Positions 18,393 to 29,360 of a stretch of DNA of 64,000 bases are shown piece after piece. Source of the stretch: Rhodonellum psychrophilum GCM71 = DSM 17998 (lineage in GTDB: Bacteria; Bacteroidota; Bacteroidia; Cytophagales; Cyclobacteriaceae); contig NZ_KB906682.1 in NCBI RefSeq assembly GCF_000381545.1, positions 1-64,000 on the forward strand, given 5' to 3'. The translations under genes and the position numbers were made by a program. The notes under the pieces are model-generated. The model was not told the origin of the DNA and made no database searches. It saw only the letters and a program-made list of their open reading frames with translations. Positions within the stretch are counted from its first letter, which is position 1; each line of letters begins with the position of its first letter.

Positions 18393-19382
18393 TTGAATTA
18401 TTTACAAGAAGAGGGCTATATCCTTATTGGCTTTGCGATACTTATTTTTGGGCTTTTGGCCGTTGATTTATATGTTTTCAACAAAGAAGCCCACAAAGTT
18501 TCGACGAAAGAAGCCCTTATTTGGTCAGTGATTTGGATTGGTCTAGGCGTTCTTTTTGGGGTGTATATTTATATAGATTTTGGGGTTGAAAAGGCTTCTC
18601 AGTATTATTCCGCTTTTTTGATTGAAAAAGCCCTGAGCGTTGACAATCTATTTGTCTTCATCCTCGTTTTTAAATTCTTTAAAGTCCCCGACAAATTCCA
18701 ACACAAGGTTCTTTTTTATGGGATTTTAGGCGCGATCATAATGCGCGCGATCTTTATCTTTTCCGGTGTCACCTTGATCGAAAAGACTTACCTGCCTGAA
18801 TTTTTCTGGATGGGAAGGGCATTCAACGTCAATGTCGTCATGACGCTTTTTGGCTTGTTTCTACTGTATGCTGGAATCAAGGCTTGGTCAAGCCATGAAT
18901 CGGATGGAGATGAAGGGAAAGATTTTTCCAAATCGCTTGGCACACGTTTGATTCATAAATTATTCAGGGTGGATGCCAACTACCACGGCGGGGATTTTTT
19001 CACGATAATCAATGGCAAGAAATATGCAACCCAGCTTTTGGTTGTGGTCGCGGTGATAGAGTTTACGGATTTATTGTTTGCTGTTGATTCCATTCCCGCT
19101 ATTTTCGCCATCTCAAACGACCCAATTATTCTCTACACTTCCAATATATTTGCTATTTTGGGACTCAGGGCACTCTATTTTCTTCTGGCCAATAGTTTTG
19201 ATATGTTTTATTATCTTCAGCATGGCCTGTCCTTTATCCTGGTTTTCATCGGGATAAAGATGATTGTTTCTTCGACATGGCATATTCCCTCAACCTTTTC
19301 ACTTCTGATCGTCTTTGGCATTTTAGCGATAAGTATTTTAAGTTCTCTAAAAAGATTTAAGTCAATTGACTCCACAAAATGA
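18393..19382 (+). CDS. TerC/Alx-family membrane protein
   Basis: The 329-residue protein has about nine membrane segments. Conserved acidic residues lie in EKALSVDNLFVFILVF and the late EFTDLLFAVDSIPAIFAIS motif, the signature of TerC/Alx. Relatives handle manganese or other metal export and are linked to tellurite resistance in ter clusters. No ter genes are adjacent, so a metal-homeostasis role is more likely. The start is TTG. No yybP-ykoY-like manganese riboswitch is recognisable in the 140-base leader. Confidence 0.92.
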   Translation: MNYLQEEGYILIGFAILIFGLLAVDLYVFNKEAHKVSTKEALIWSVIWIGLGVLFGVYIYIDFGVEKASQYYSAFLIEKALSVDNLFVFILVFKFFKVPDKFQHKVLFYGILGAIIMRAIFIFSGVTLIEKTYLPEFFWMGRAFNVNVVMTLFGLFLLYAGIKAWSSHESDGDEGKDFSKSLGTRLIHKLFRVDANYHGGDFFTIINGKKYATQLLVVVAVIEFTDLLFAVDSIPAIFAISNDPIILYTSNIFAILGLRALYFLLANSFDMFYYLQHGLSFILVFIGIKMIVSSTWHIPSTFSLLIVFGILAISILSSLKRFKSIDSTK

Positions 19383-19426
19383 AATTTGGCAAGTATCTTG
19401 TATCTTGATTTTTAAACCCCACACAT

Positions 19427-19636
19427 ATGAAAGCATTAGGAATTATATTGATAGTAGTAGGAATCGCCATGTTCTTCTTTTCCGGATTCAGTTTCAATAC
19501 CCAAAAGAAAATAATAGATGCGGGTCCCATTCAAGTCAACAAGACTGAAAAAAATGTTGTCAATTGGCCAACCTATGCCGGAGGAATCAGCGTGGTTGCT
19601 GGTTTGATTATTTTGGTAATGGACAGGAAGAAGTAA
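19427..19636 (+). CDS. Small two-helix membrane protein
   Basis: A 69-residue protein has two hydrophobic segments (IILIVVGIAMFFFSGF and TYAGGISVVAGLIILVM) around a short polar loop, ending in MDRKK. It resembles small DUF3185-like proteins, but this is only a suggestion. It lies 44 bases after terC. Confidence 0.6.
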   Translation: MKALGIILIVVGIAMFFFSGFSFNTQKKIIDAGPIQVNKTEKNVVNWPTYAGGISVVAGLIILVMDRKK

Positions 19637-19713
19637 TTTCCGATGTAAAAGGTCAAACCAGTTTTGATTTTTTCGGAAGCATTTAAAATTCGTTCTTATT
19701 TAAAAGTAAAGCG

Positions 19714-20601
19714 TTGAAATTAGCTGCAGTTGACATTGGATCCAATGCGATAAGATTACAGATTACCAATGTGACCCATTACGAAGGAATGGTCAATTTC
19801 AAAAAATTGGAATATCTCCGTTTTCCGCTACGATTGGGAAAGGATGTTTTTCACGATCAGAAAATCAGTGAAAAAAACCGTCGAAAATTTTTAAAGCTGA
19901 TGAAGGCTTTCAAACTTTTGATTGATCTCTATGAGGTAGATGATTTTATGGTTGTGGCAACTTCAGCCATGCGGGAATCCTTAAATGGAAAGGAAATCGT
20001 GGAAGAAGTCAGGCAGGATGTTGGATTGAAAATCCATGTGATCGATGGAAATCGGGAAGCGGAATTGATCAATTTGGCCCTGTGGAACTTCATCGATGAC
20101 AAGTCCTATTTGCACATTGATGTAGGAGGCGGAAGCACCGAGTTGAATATCTACTTGAAAAAGGTGAAGGTGGCCTCCAGAAGCTTCAAAATAGGCTCTG
20201 TTAGATCCTTGGACGATGACAAAACTCCAGCGACGGTTTGGAAAAGTATGAACAAATTCATTACCGATCACATCTCGAAAAAAGACCTCATTACCTGTAT
20301 CGGAACTGGTGGCAACATCAACAAAATCTTTGAAATGTCGAAGCCCAGCAAGACTAAGAGATACCTCGATATTGCCAAAATAAAGGAAATTCAACTGTAT
20401 CTGGAATCTTTTTCCTATGAGGATCGGGTGAACAAATTGAATCTGAATCCTGACAGGGCCGATGTTATCATTCCCGCTTCAAGGATATACCTTGCAGCAA
20501 TGATTGCGGCGGAATCCAAGAAAATGATCGTGCCGGACGTTGGTCTCAAAGATGGATTGATGAATGTATTGTACGAAAGGAATAAATCAAAAAAGCCCTG
20601 A
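19714..20601 (+). CDS. ppx: Ppx/GppA-family exopolyphosphatase
   Basis: This short form (295 residues) of the Ppx/GppA phosphatase family has the ASKHA phosphate-binding signature AAVDIGSNAIRLQI, TSAMRES, and the second phosphate loop HIDVGGGSTELNIY. It hydrolyses terminal phosphates of polyphosphate or the pentaphosphate of pppGpp. The convergent neighbour is polyphosphate kinase, which supports the polyphosphate role. The start codon is TTG. The stop lies inside a shared bidirectional terminator. Confidence 0.9.
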   Translation: MKLAAVDIGSNAIRLQITNVTHYEGMVNFKKLEYLRFPLRLGKDVFHDQKISEKNRRKFLKLMKAFKLLIDLYEVDDFMVVATSAMRESLNGKEIVEEVRQDVGLKIHVIDGNREAELINLALWNFIDDKSYLHIDVGGGSTELNIYLKKVKVASRSFKIGSVRSLDDDKTPATVWKSMNKFITDHISKKDLITCIGTGGNINKIFEMSKPSKTKRYLDIAKIKEIQLYLESFSYEDRVNKLNLNPDRADVIIPASRIYLAAMIAAESKKMIVPDVGLKDGLMNVLYERNKSKKP

Positions 20602-20619
20602 ATCCAGGGCTTTTTTGAT
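20586..20619. terminator. Shared ppx/ppk terminator
   Basis: Arms ATCAAAAAAGCCCTG and CAGGGCTTTTTTGAT enclose a 4-base loop between the two convergent polyphosphate genes. Confidence 0.88.
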
Positions 20620-20620
20620 T

Positions 20621-22741
20621 TTAAACGAGCTTTACTTTCATCACATCCTCAATATGAAGATTGAAAAATTCTTTGTGAATGTTGAATTCTTCTGCTCCTT
20701 CTTCTGGTATTTTCGGAACATAGGTACCATCCTCTTGCATCCTATAAGTGTTCACATTGTCTTTTAAGTTGAAAGCAAGGATATTCATCAGTTGCTTTTC
20801 CAAAAGTGGATCTTCTACTCTAAACAAAGATTCCAATCGCTTGTCAAAGCTCCTGACCATTAGATCCGCACTTCCAGCGTATGTCCTGGTCTGACCGTTA
20901 TTGTGAAAATGATAAATTCTTGAATGTTCAAGAAAATCACCCACGATGGAAAGCACTTCAATGTTTTCACTCAAACCCGCACGACCCGGTCTCAAGCAGC
21001 AAATCCCTCTGATGATCAACTTGATGGTCACATTGGACTGTGATGCCCGGTACAATGCAAAAATCACCTCAGAATCTTCCAATGAATTCACCTTGATGAA
21101 AATACCGCTGGGTAAACCATTTCGTGCATTTTCGGCTTCCTGCTCGATGAATTCTATCAATTGGTTTCTCATGTCCCGGGGGGCAGTAAGTAGATTTTGA
21201 TAGGTTGTCGGCATGCTGTGACCGGTGATGACATTGAAAAACTCCGAAACGTCGTTGGCCAAAACCTCGTTGGTGGTCAATAATCCGATATCTGTGTAAA
21301 GCCTTGCTGTGTCTTCATTGTAATTACCCGTTCCCAAATGAACATATCGCGTGACTTTGTTGTCATCTTTTTTGACGATCAACATCAATTTTGTATGGGT
21401 TTTCACATTACTGATGCCATAAATCACAAAACAACCTGCCTTTTGGAGTTTTTTGGCCTCCCTTATATTGTTCTCCTCATCAAACCTCGCCTTGACTTCA
21501 AACAAGACCGAAACGTGTTTTCCGTTTTCTGCGGCTCTCAACAAAGCTTTGGTAATCCTTGAATCCTTGGCCAACCTGTAAATGGTCATTTTAATCGCCA
21601 TCACGTTGGGATCCTCAGATGCCTTTTCGATCAATTCCAAAATGGGATCGATATTGTTGTAGGGATGGTGCAGCAATATATCCCTGGTTTTCAAGACCTG
21701 GAAGATATCATCCGTTCCTTCGACAGGATAAGAAATCGGCAGGACCGGCGCCGGGATTTGAGGAATTTTATCCTTGAAACGTCTGTTGCCAATCACTTGC
21801 CATAAACCAGTGAAATCCAACATACTAGATCTCTCCACCTTGAAAATACTATCATCTTGGATGGTCCAACGCTCCTTGAGCAAATTGATCATCCATTTGC
21901 TGTAGCCTTCCTCTATTTCCAAACGAACTACCCGGCCTGTTTTCCTCTCATTCAATTTTCGTTTTACCTCTTCCAAAAAATTGGCATCCATGTCCTCACT
22001 TTCTTCCAAAGTAAAATCTCCGTTCCTGGTAATCCTAAAAAGGTTGATGGATTCAATGCCTACGTTCCTGAAAAGAGAAACGATGTTTTCACGAATGACC
22101 TCTTCTATAGGAATATAGATGACAACATCTTCCCGCTCAATCTCGAAAAAACGAGGGATATTAGAAGGTATCTGAACAAATGAAAGTTTTCTGTTTTCTT
22201 TTTTTTCACCATGTGCCAGTGTCACCACCCCGAACACCAACAATTTGTTCATTAGGATTGGAAAAGTGCGGTAGCCGTCATAGACCATCGGCGTCAACAT
22301 TGGGTAGACTGCCTTGATGAAATATGATTTGATATATTCCTGCTCGTCTGGCTCCAAATTTTTAACATTGCTCAAAATAAATCCCGAGTCCGACATGTTG
22401 GGAAGCAGGTTTTTGAGGAAATGTTCTTGCTGGTCTTTGTGGAATTTCTGGCATTCGAGTAGTAACCTCAACTTGAAGGGGTCTTCTCTCAATCCAGAAT
22501 AATCCACACGTTCCTTGTCATAATCGAGATAATTATAGAGCGATCCAACCCTGATCATAAAAAATTCATCCAAATTGGATGCAGTGATGGCTAGGAATTT
22601 CAGTTTTTCAAAAATCGTTCGTGTTTCTTTTTTGGATTGATCCAAAACCCTTTCATTGAATTTAAGCCAACTCAAATCCCTACTGATCAAATCGCTGCTG
22701 TAAATGATATTCTCGAACTTATCTTTTGTTGCTACTTTCAT
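20621..22741 (-). CDS. ppk1: Polyphosphate kinase 1
   Basis: The 706-residue enzyme reversibly transfers the ATP gamma-phosphate onto polyphosphate through phosphohistidine. The N domain DLSWLKFNERVLDQ, the active-site region around RYVHLGTGNYNEDTARLYTD, and the C-terminal phospholipase-D-like segment with HSRIYHFHNNG are present. Length and order match PPK1. Together with the facing Ppx/GppA gene it forms a local polyphosphate synthesis/degradation pair. Confidence 0.96.
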   Translation of the reverse strand: MKVATKDKFENIIYSSDLISRDLSWLKFNERVLDQSKKETRTIFEKLKFLAITASNLDEFFMIRVGSLYNYLDYDKERVDYSGLREDPFKLRLLLECQKFHKDQQEHFLKNLLPNMSDSGFILSNVKNLEPDEQEYIKSYFIKAVYPMLTPMVYDGYRTFPILMNKLLVFGVVTLAHGEKKENRKLSFVQIPSNIPRFFEIEREDVVIYIPIEEVIRENIVSLFRNVGIESINLFRITRNGDFTLEESEDMDANFLEEVKRKLNERKTGRVVRLEIEEGYSKWMINLLKERWTIQDDSIFKVERSSMLDFTGLWQVIGNRRFKDKIPQIPAPVLPISYPVEGTDDIFQVLKTRDILLHHPYNNIDPILELIEKASEDPNVMAIKMTIYRLAKDSRITKALLRAAENGKHVSVLFEVKARFDEENNIREAKKLQKAGCFVIYGISNVKTHTKLMLIVKKDDNKVTRYVHLGTGNYNEDTARLYTDIGLLTTNEVLANDVSEFFNVITGHSMPTTYQNLLTAPRDMRNQLIEFIEQEAENARNGLPSGIFIKVNSLEDSEVIFALYRASQSNVTIKLIIRGICCLRPGRAGLSENIEVLSIVGDFLEHSRIYHFHNNGQTRTYAGSADLMVRSFDKRLESLFRVEDPLLEKQLMNILAFNLKDNVNTYRMQEDGTYVPKIPEEGAEEFNIHKEFFNLHIEDVMKVKLV

Positions 22742-22817
22742 GAGATTCTAATAACTAACAAATCTAATAACTTGGGCAATAATATTATGCATTCCAAAAT
22801 TAACAATTCATTAAATG

Positions 22818-22843
22818 AAAAAAAAAGGGGCGAAATGCCCCCT
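22818..22843 (-). terminator. gyrB terminator
   Basis: On the minus strand a GGGGC/GCCCC hairpin is followed by eight T residues, just past the gyrB stop. Confidence 0.85.
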
Positions 22844-22867
22844 TTATAATAGTGGTTCAACTTGAAA

Positions 22868-24877
<2,010 letters not shown>

Positions 24878-25051
24878 TCAATCAAGCCGTAATAATACGA
24901 AAAAAAACTGACAGTACATATTCCAAAACTACCTTTAATTCAACTCTTCAAAGGCAAAAATGAAATGAACACATTCCTGAATACGAATACTGAAACTCCT
25001 TGAAATGTGTGTTTTATCTTGGCGATTGCAATTTCCAGAAGTACCAATTTA

Positions 25052-25123
25052 AAGTCAATTGACTTGTTTTTTAAGTAGTTTATGTACGTTTGTTTAATTT
25101 GTTTAATGATAGGTTAAACAAAC
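25052..25123. promoter_or_regulatory. Two dyads upstream of rhodopsin
   Basis: A perfect 14-bp palindrome AAGTCAATTGACTT (25052-25065) and a 10-bp inverted repeat GTTTGTTTAA...TTAAACAAAC (25088-25123, 16-base spacer, with an extra direct TTTGTTTAA copy inside) lie about 80-150 bases before the rhodopsin gene. They are candidate operators for light or carbon regulation. No regulator gene is adjacent. Confidence 0.45.
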
Positions 25124-25203
25124 TATAAGTTTTTCATCTTATTGAGGCATATCTTAAACAATATATTTTATTCCAAACCCTTACCAACTTAAATTAATAT
25201 TTC

Positions 25204-25950
25204 ATGAAAACCCTCCTAGCCGCAGATCTTATAGGTCTTGACAAAATTATCAACAGTGATCCTGTTGCCATCACCTTCTTTATTGGATATATGGCAATGT
25301 TTGCATCGGCTGTTTTCTTTTTCGCAGAAAGAAGCAGTGTAGATGGAAAATGGAAAACCTCGTTATTGGTTTCAGGTCTGATCACAGGTATTGCCGCAGT
25401 CCATTATTACTACATGAGGGATTTTTACCTCCAGACAGGTACCAGCCCAACAGCATTCAGGTATGTTGACTGGACTTTAACGGTTCCTTTGATGTGTGTG
25501 GAATTTTATTTGCTCACAAAACCATTTGGTGCGAAGGGTAGTACCTTAACCAAATTGATCATCGCTTCTTTGGTCATGTTGATTACAGGCTATATCGGTG
25601 AGACTTCTGGTATTGATAACAATGTGATGTGGGGAATATTTTCTACCCTAGGTTATCTGTACATCGTATATGAGGTATTTGCTGGTGATATTGCTAAACT
25701 TTCCAAGTCATCAAACAGCCCTGCTTTGGCAAGTGCAATGTTCTTGTTGAAAATCTTCATCACCTTGGGATGGTCCATCTATCCACTTGGTTACATGGTA
25801 TTACCAGGAAACTTATTGTCTGGAATGTTTGAAGTAAGCAGTATTGATTTGTTCTACAACCTTGCTGATGCGATCAACAAAATAGGTTTTGGTTTGGTGA
25901 TCTACTCTGTAGCAATTGCTGAAACTGCAAAAAGTAGAAAAGTAGCATAA
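25204..25950 (+). CDS. Proteorhodopsin-type light-driven proton pump
   Basis: This is a seven-helix retinal protein of 248 residues. The third helix RYVDWTLTVPLMCVEFYLL carries Asp89, Thr93 and Glu100, the DTE motif of outward proton pumps (acceptor and donor). His67 matches the histidine paired with the acceptor, and Lys226 in ADAINKIGFG is the retinal Schiff-base lysine. Met97 at the spectral-tuning position predicts green absorption. Sodium (NDQ) or chloride (NTQ) pump motifs are absent. The crtY and blh genes downstream supply beta-carotene and retinal. A hairpin terminator separates it from crtY. Confidence 0.96.
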   Translation: MKTLLAADLIGLDKIINSDPVAITFFIGYMAMFASAVFFFAERSSVDGKWKTSLLVSGLITGIAAVHYYYMRDFYLQTGTSPTAFRYVDWTLTVPLMCVEFYLLTKPFGAKGSTLTKLIIASLVMLITGYIGETSGIDNNVMWGIFSTLGYLYIVYEVFAGDIAKLSKSSNSPALASAMFLLKIFITLGWSIYPLGYMVLPGNLLSGMFEVSSIDLFYNLADAINKIGFGLVIYSVAIAETAKSRKVA

Positions 25951-25965
25951 CCCCAATAAAAATAC

Positions 25966-26001
25966 AAAGGCTATCTGCACATGCAGGTGGCCTTTTATTT
26001 T
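25966..26001 (+). terminator. Terminator between rhodopsin and crtY
   Basis: A 14-bp stem (25966-25979 with 25982-25995, two G-U pairs) has a 2-base loop and a T-rich tail. It sits 15 bases before the crtY start, so it probably reduces read-through and makes rhodopsin mRNA much more abundant than crtY-blh mRNA. Confidence 0.75.
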
Positions 26002-26015
26002 CTAATCCACCCAAG

Positions 26016-27164
26016 ATGACTTACGATTTTATTGTTACTGGACTTGGCTGTGCTGGAATGAGTTTTATGTATTATTTGCTGGACAGTGAATTGAAACATA
26101 AAAAAGTACTCCTCATTGACAATTCCAAAAAAATTGAAAATGACAGAACATGGTGTTATTGGGCAGAAAATCCACTGGAAATTCACCCTAAAAATTCCCC
26201 TCTTATTTTTTGGGATCGCATCAACATCATCCATAAAAATGATGTCTGTCAAAAATCTCTTGGCCCCTTGAAATATTACCACATACAATCCTCTGACTTT
26301 TATTTTGAGGTTCTGGAAAAAATAAAGGGTTTCACCAATGTAACCATTGTGCAGGATAAAGTAGTGGAATTTGAGGAAAATGAGAAGGATCAGGTCACTG
26401 TCAAAACCTTAAATTCAGGTAATTTTATTGGCAAGAAAATTCTGAATTCAATTCTTCCTTTCTCCGAAAATAAGGGCGAGTTGATGCTAAAACAAGTCTT
26501 TTTGGGTTGGAAAATTAAAAGCCCAAAGAATGCTTTTGACCATCGGTCAGCTACCTTAATGGATTTTCCTGCCAGTGATTCCCGTCAAACAGAATTCTTC
26601 TATATTCTCCCATTCAGTGAAACCGAGGCGCTCGTAGAATACACAATTTATACACAAAATACCATTGAGACTTCTGTAATGGAAGCAAAACTTACCCAGT
26701 ATATTCAGCAGCATTTGGGAATCGATCAATTTGAGACTGTTTTCAAGGAACAGGGAATAATCCCCATGACGACGAATAAACTTTCCAAAGCAAAATTCCA
26801 AAACATCATTCCCATTGGAACCCTCGCGGGATGTACAAAGCCTTCCACAGGATTTACTTTCTATGACATCCAAAAGCACTGTAAGGATATCGTACGGCAG
26901 TTGGTAAGAAATCAGTCGAATTTAAAGTTTGATTGGAAGAGAAAAAACCGATTTACATTTTACGACAATATTCTACTCAACATCGCTGTGAAATGGCCGA
27001 AAGAGTTGCCTTCTATTTTCAAGGAAATGTTCGAAAAGAACAATGGGGAATCAATCCTCTACTTTTTGAATGAGGAAAGTACTTTTTTGAATGAAGTTAA
27101 AATCTTGGGTAGCTTGAAATTCAAAATATTCATCAAATCAGTGTTGCAATATGAAAGACATTGA
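26016..27164 (+). CDS. crtY: Lycopene beta-cyclase
   Basis: The 382-residue flavoprotein cyclises lycopene to beta-carotene. It has the N-terminal dinucleotide motif FIVTGLGCAGMSFMYYLL, the conserved DRTWCYWAENP segment, and FFYILPFSETEALVEYT, typical of CrtY/CrtL. No other carotenoid genes (crtE, crtB, crtI) are in the window. Its 3' end overlaps blh by 14 bases, showing translational coupling. Confidence 0.94.
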   Translation: MTYDFIVTGLGCAGMSFMYYLLDSELKHKKVLLIDNSKKIENDRTWCYWAENPLEIHPKNSPLIFWDRINIIHKNDVCQKSLGPLKYYHIQSSDFYFEVLEKIKGFTNVTIVQDKVVEFEENEKDQVTVKTLNSGNFIGKKILNSILPFSENKGELMLKQVFLGWKIKSPKNAFDHRSATLMDFPASDSRQTEFFYILPFSETEALVEYTIYTQNTIETSVMEAKLTQYIQQHLGIDQFETVFKEQGIIPMTTNKLSKAKFQNIIPIGTLAGCTKPSTGFTFYDIQKHCKDIVRQLVRNQSNLKFDWKRKNRFTFYDNILLNIAVKWPKELPSIFKEMFEKNNGESILYFLNEESTFLNEVKILGSLKFKIFIKSVLQYERH

Positions 27165-28023
27165 AAATCTTGGGAAAATATTGGGGTTATTGATTTCAAT
27201 CCTCTATTTGGTGTTTTTCCAAGGCAACCTTACCTACCAGTGGGTTTGTTTTTTATTGATTTTGGTGACCATTGGAATTCCTCATGGCGCGATTGACCAT
27301 CTTTTGGAAAGACCAAGATTAGATCCAAAATTCTTGACCTTTTTTATATTGAAATATTTATTGATCATAGGCTCCTATCTCATTCTTTGGGTTTTTGTCC
27401 CCCTGTTCTCCTTGATCGCTTTTATTTTGATGTCAGCGTACCATTTTGGTCAAAGCCATTTTATTCACTCTCCCATAGAAAAACACAAAACCTTCACCTA
27501 TCTAGCCATAGGCGGATTTTACCTGAGCGTTATCCTTTGGGGTGATTTTGAGGCGACCTCCAGCATTGTGGGAAGTGTCATCTCCATAGAAAATTTTGAG
27601 ATTTTTGGAAAGTACCTCATCGGTTCACTTTTTGTTTTGACCGGAATTTTGATTTGGATAAACAAAAAAAATACTTTTTGGATATGGGTCACCGAAATGT
27701 TGGTTATTGGTGGCGTCCTTTTTTCCCTTCCACTGTTGTTGGGATTTATCCTTTATTTTGGTTTTTGGCATGCCCTTCCAAGCATGGCTTTTGAATTCAA
27801 AACTTTAAAAATCCGCCTTGGAATCTCAGGATTCAAACCCTTCATTAAAATGCTCCTCCCCTTTAGTACCATCAGCATTTTGGGTATATTTTTGATACTT
27901 TGGTTTGTGCAAGGCAAAATGGGACAAGAGCAATTGATATTGTTGTTTTTTGTGTTGGTATCCTTGATTTCAGCTCCTCATATTTGGTTTATGAACCGTT
28001 TTATTGAACGGTCCCAAAACTAA
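27151..28023 (+). CDS. blh: Brp/Blh beta-carotene 15,15'-dioxygenase
   Basis: The 290-residue integral membrane enzyme splits beta-carotene into two retinals. The iron-binding histidines are in GIPHGAIDH, SAYHFGQSHF, FWHALPS and APHIWFM, in the order known for Blh. About eight hydrophobic segments are visible. It completes the rhodopsin cassette. It ends with a 4-base overlap with a convergent gene. Confidence 0.94.
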   Translation: MKDIENLGKILGLLISILYLVFFQGNLTYQWVCFLLILVTIGIPHGAIDHLLERPRLDPKFLTFFILKYLLIIGSYLILWVFVPLFSLIAFILMSAYHFGQSHFIHSPIEKHKTFTYLAIGGFYLSVILWGDFEATSSIVGSVISIENFEIFGKYLIGSLFVLTGILIWINKKNTFWIWVTEMLVIGGVLFSLPLLLGFILYFGFWHALPSMAFEFKTLKIRLGISGFKPFIKMLLPFSTISILGIFLILWFVQGKMGQEQLILLFFVLVSLISAPHIWFMNRFIERSQN

Positions 28024-28385
28024 AATTGACCCGTACTCAACATGACCAAGTTACATGCTTGCATGACGGCAATATTCTTTTTCCGAGCAAGGTCCATTAA
28101 TTCCGGATTTTCAGTGCCTGGATTGAAAATGATTCGCTTTGGATTCAAGGATATAATATAATCCACCCACTCTTTTTGATTTTCGGGTCCAATGTACAGT
28201 GTGATCGTATCCACATCATCAATGACCGGCTTTTCTCTCAAATCCAGTATGGGTTGGCCAAACAGAACCCCTTTTTTGATCCCTACGGGCACGAAGGGAA
28301 AGCCTCTTTCATAAAACATTGATGCTGCCGAATAGGCATATCTGGATGGATTGGTGGATGCTCCTAAAATCACTGTCTTTTTCAT
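28020..28385 (-). CDS. CoA-binding domain protein
   Basis: A 121-residue Rossmann-type protein (MKKTVILGASTNPSRYAYSA, VPVGIKKG, NPGTENPELMDLARKKNI) of the CoA_binding_2/YccU group. Function in the cell is unknown. It is the last gene of a minus-strand cluster with the glsB/glsA-type genes, separated by 9 bases. Confidence 0.87.
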   Translation of the reverse strand: MKKTVILGASTNPSRYAYSAASMFYERGFPFVPVGIKKGVLFGQPILDLREKPVIDDVDTITLYIGPENQKEWVDYIISLNPKRIIFNPGTENPELMDLARKKNIAVMQACNLVMLSTGQF

Positions 28386-28394
28386 GAAATTTTC

Positions 28395-29348
28395 TTATCT
28401 ACTTCCAAAAACCCTGTCTCTTTCAAAGCTTTCCATATGCCTGTGTTTTTTACTTTCGTAAATATCCGCAATGGTAATCAGTATTCCAGTTTCCTCAACA
28501 GCCCCGAATTCATTGTTCAGCGCTGTACCGAAGTTTTTCATGGTCGGGGAAAGATTCATATAAGTATTGATCAATGGGGGAATGTTTTCACCATAAGCCC
28601 TAATCTTACTGTTCAGCACCTTATATCCCTCTTTGTAATCCAAGTCCTTAAAAAGCATTTTGTACTCGGAAATATCGGTCACATAATCCAAGGCCAATTT
28701 GTCCAAGGGCCTCACCAATTCCTCTGGATCCGGAAAATAATGATTCATGAAATACAGCAATAAGTCCCTTGCTTCACGGTTGTAATGGGGATACATCGTA
28801 ACCTTACCAAAAAGATATTTGACATCAGGGTTCAGCATGACAATGGCTCCGAGACCGTCCCAGAGATTGTCCAAGGAAAACAGTCCCTTTCGATTATCAA
28901 CATTCGGTTGATATTTTGGCTGAACGAAAGACCTGCCCAATTCAATGGTAAAAGGTATAAACTCTTTGATAAATTTATCTGAAAACCTGAATAAGTGCGC
29001 CGTAGAAAGGTTGATTTCCCCATCCACGCTAAATCCAGCGCTTTTGCAATGGATAAGTCTGTATCCGGCTACGATTTCCTCATCTTCTGGATTCCAAGTG
29101 ATCAACTGCTGATAACAGTTTTCACTAGTATCATTATCATCGATATCAGTGGGGAGACCGGTTCCGCCGCCCGCACCTCTAAAAGTCAGTTCTCTCAACC
29201 TGCCGATTTCAGATACGACATTTGGGGCATTATGGTAATCAACCAAATAAATATGGTTGTTCCCATTATTGGTATATCTCAAGAAACGATCCTTTGTCAA
29301 TTCACTTTTCAGGAGCCCTCTGTCTACTGCAGGTATTATTTCTTGCAT
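28395..29348 (-). CDS. glsB: GlsB/OlsB-type N-acyltransferase
   Basis: The 317-residue protein belongs to the GNAT-fold acyl-ACP-dependent acyltransferases related to OlsB and hemolysin-like proteins. Motifs include LRELTFRGAGGGTG, EIVAGYRLIHC, ELGRSFVQPKYQ and the LDNLWDGLGA segment. In Bacteroides GlsB makes N-acyl-3-hydroxy-fatty-acid glycine (commendamide), and GlsA then adds a second acyl chain to give glycine lipid. The adjacent acyltransferase gene supports this pathway; the amino acid acylated here is inferred to be glycine. Confidence 0.82.
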   Translation of the reverse strand: MQEIIPAVDRGLLKSELTKDRFLRYTNNGNNHIYLVDYHNAPNVVSEIGRLRELTFRGAGGGTGLPTDIDDNDTSENCYQQLITWNPEDEEIVAGYRLIHCKSAGFSVDGEINLSTAHLFRFSDKFIKEFIPFTIELGRSFVQPKYQPNVDNRKGLFSLDNLWDGLGAIVMLNPDVKYLFGKVTMYPHYNREARDLLLYFMNHYFPDPEELVRPLDKLALDYVTDISEYKMLFKDLDYKEGYKVLNSKIRAYGENIPPLINTYMNLSPTMKNFGTALNNEFGAVEETGILITIADIYESKKHRHMESFERDRVFGSR

Positions 29349-29360
29349 AAATAACTTCTT

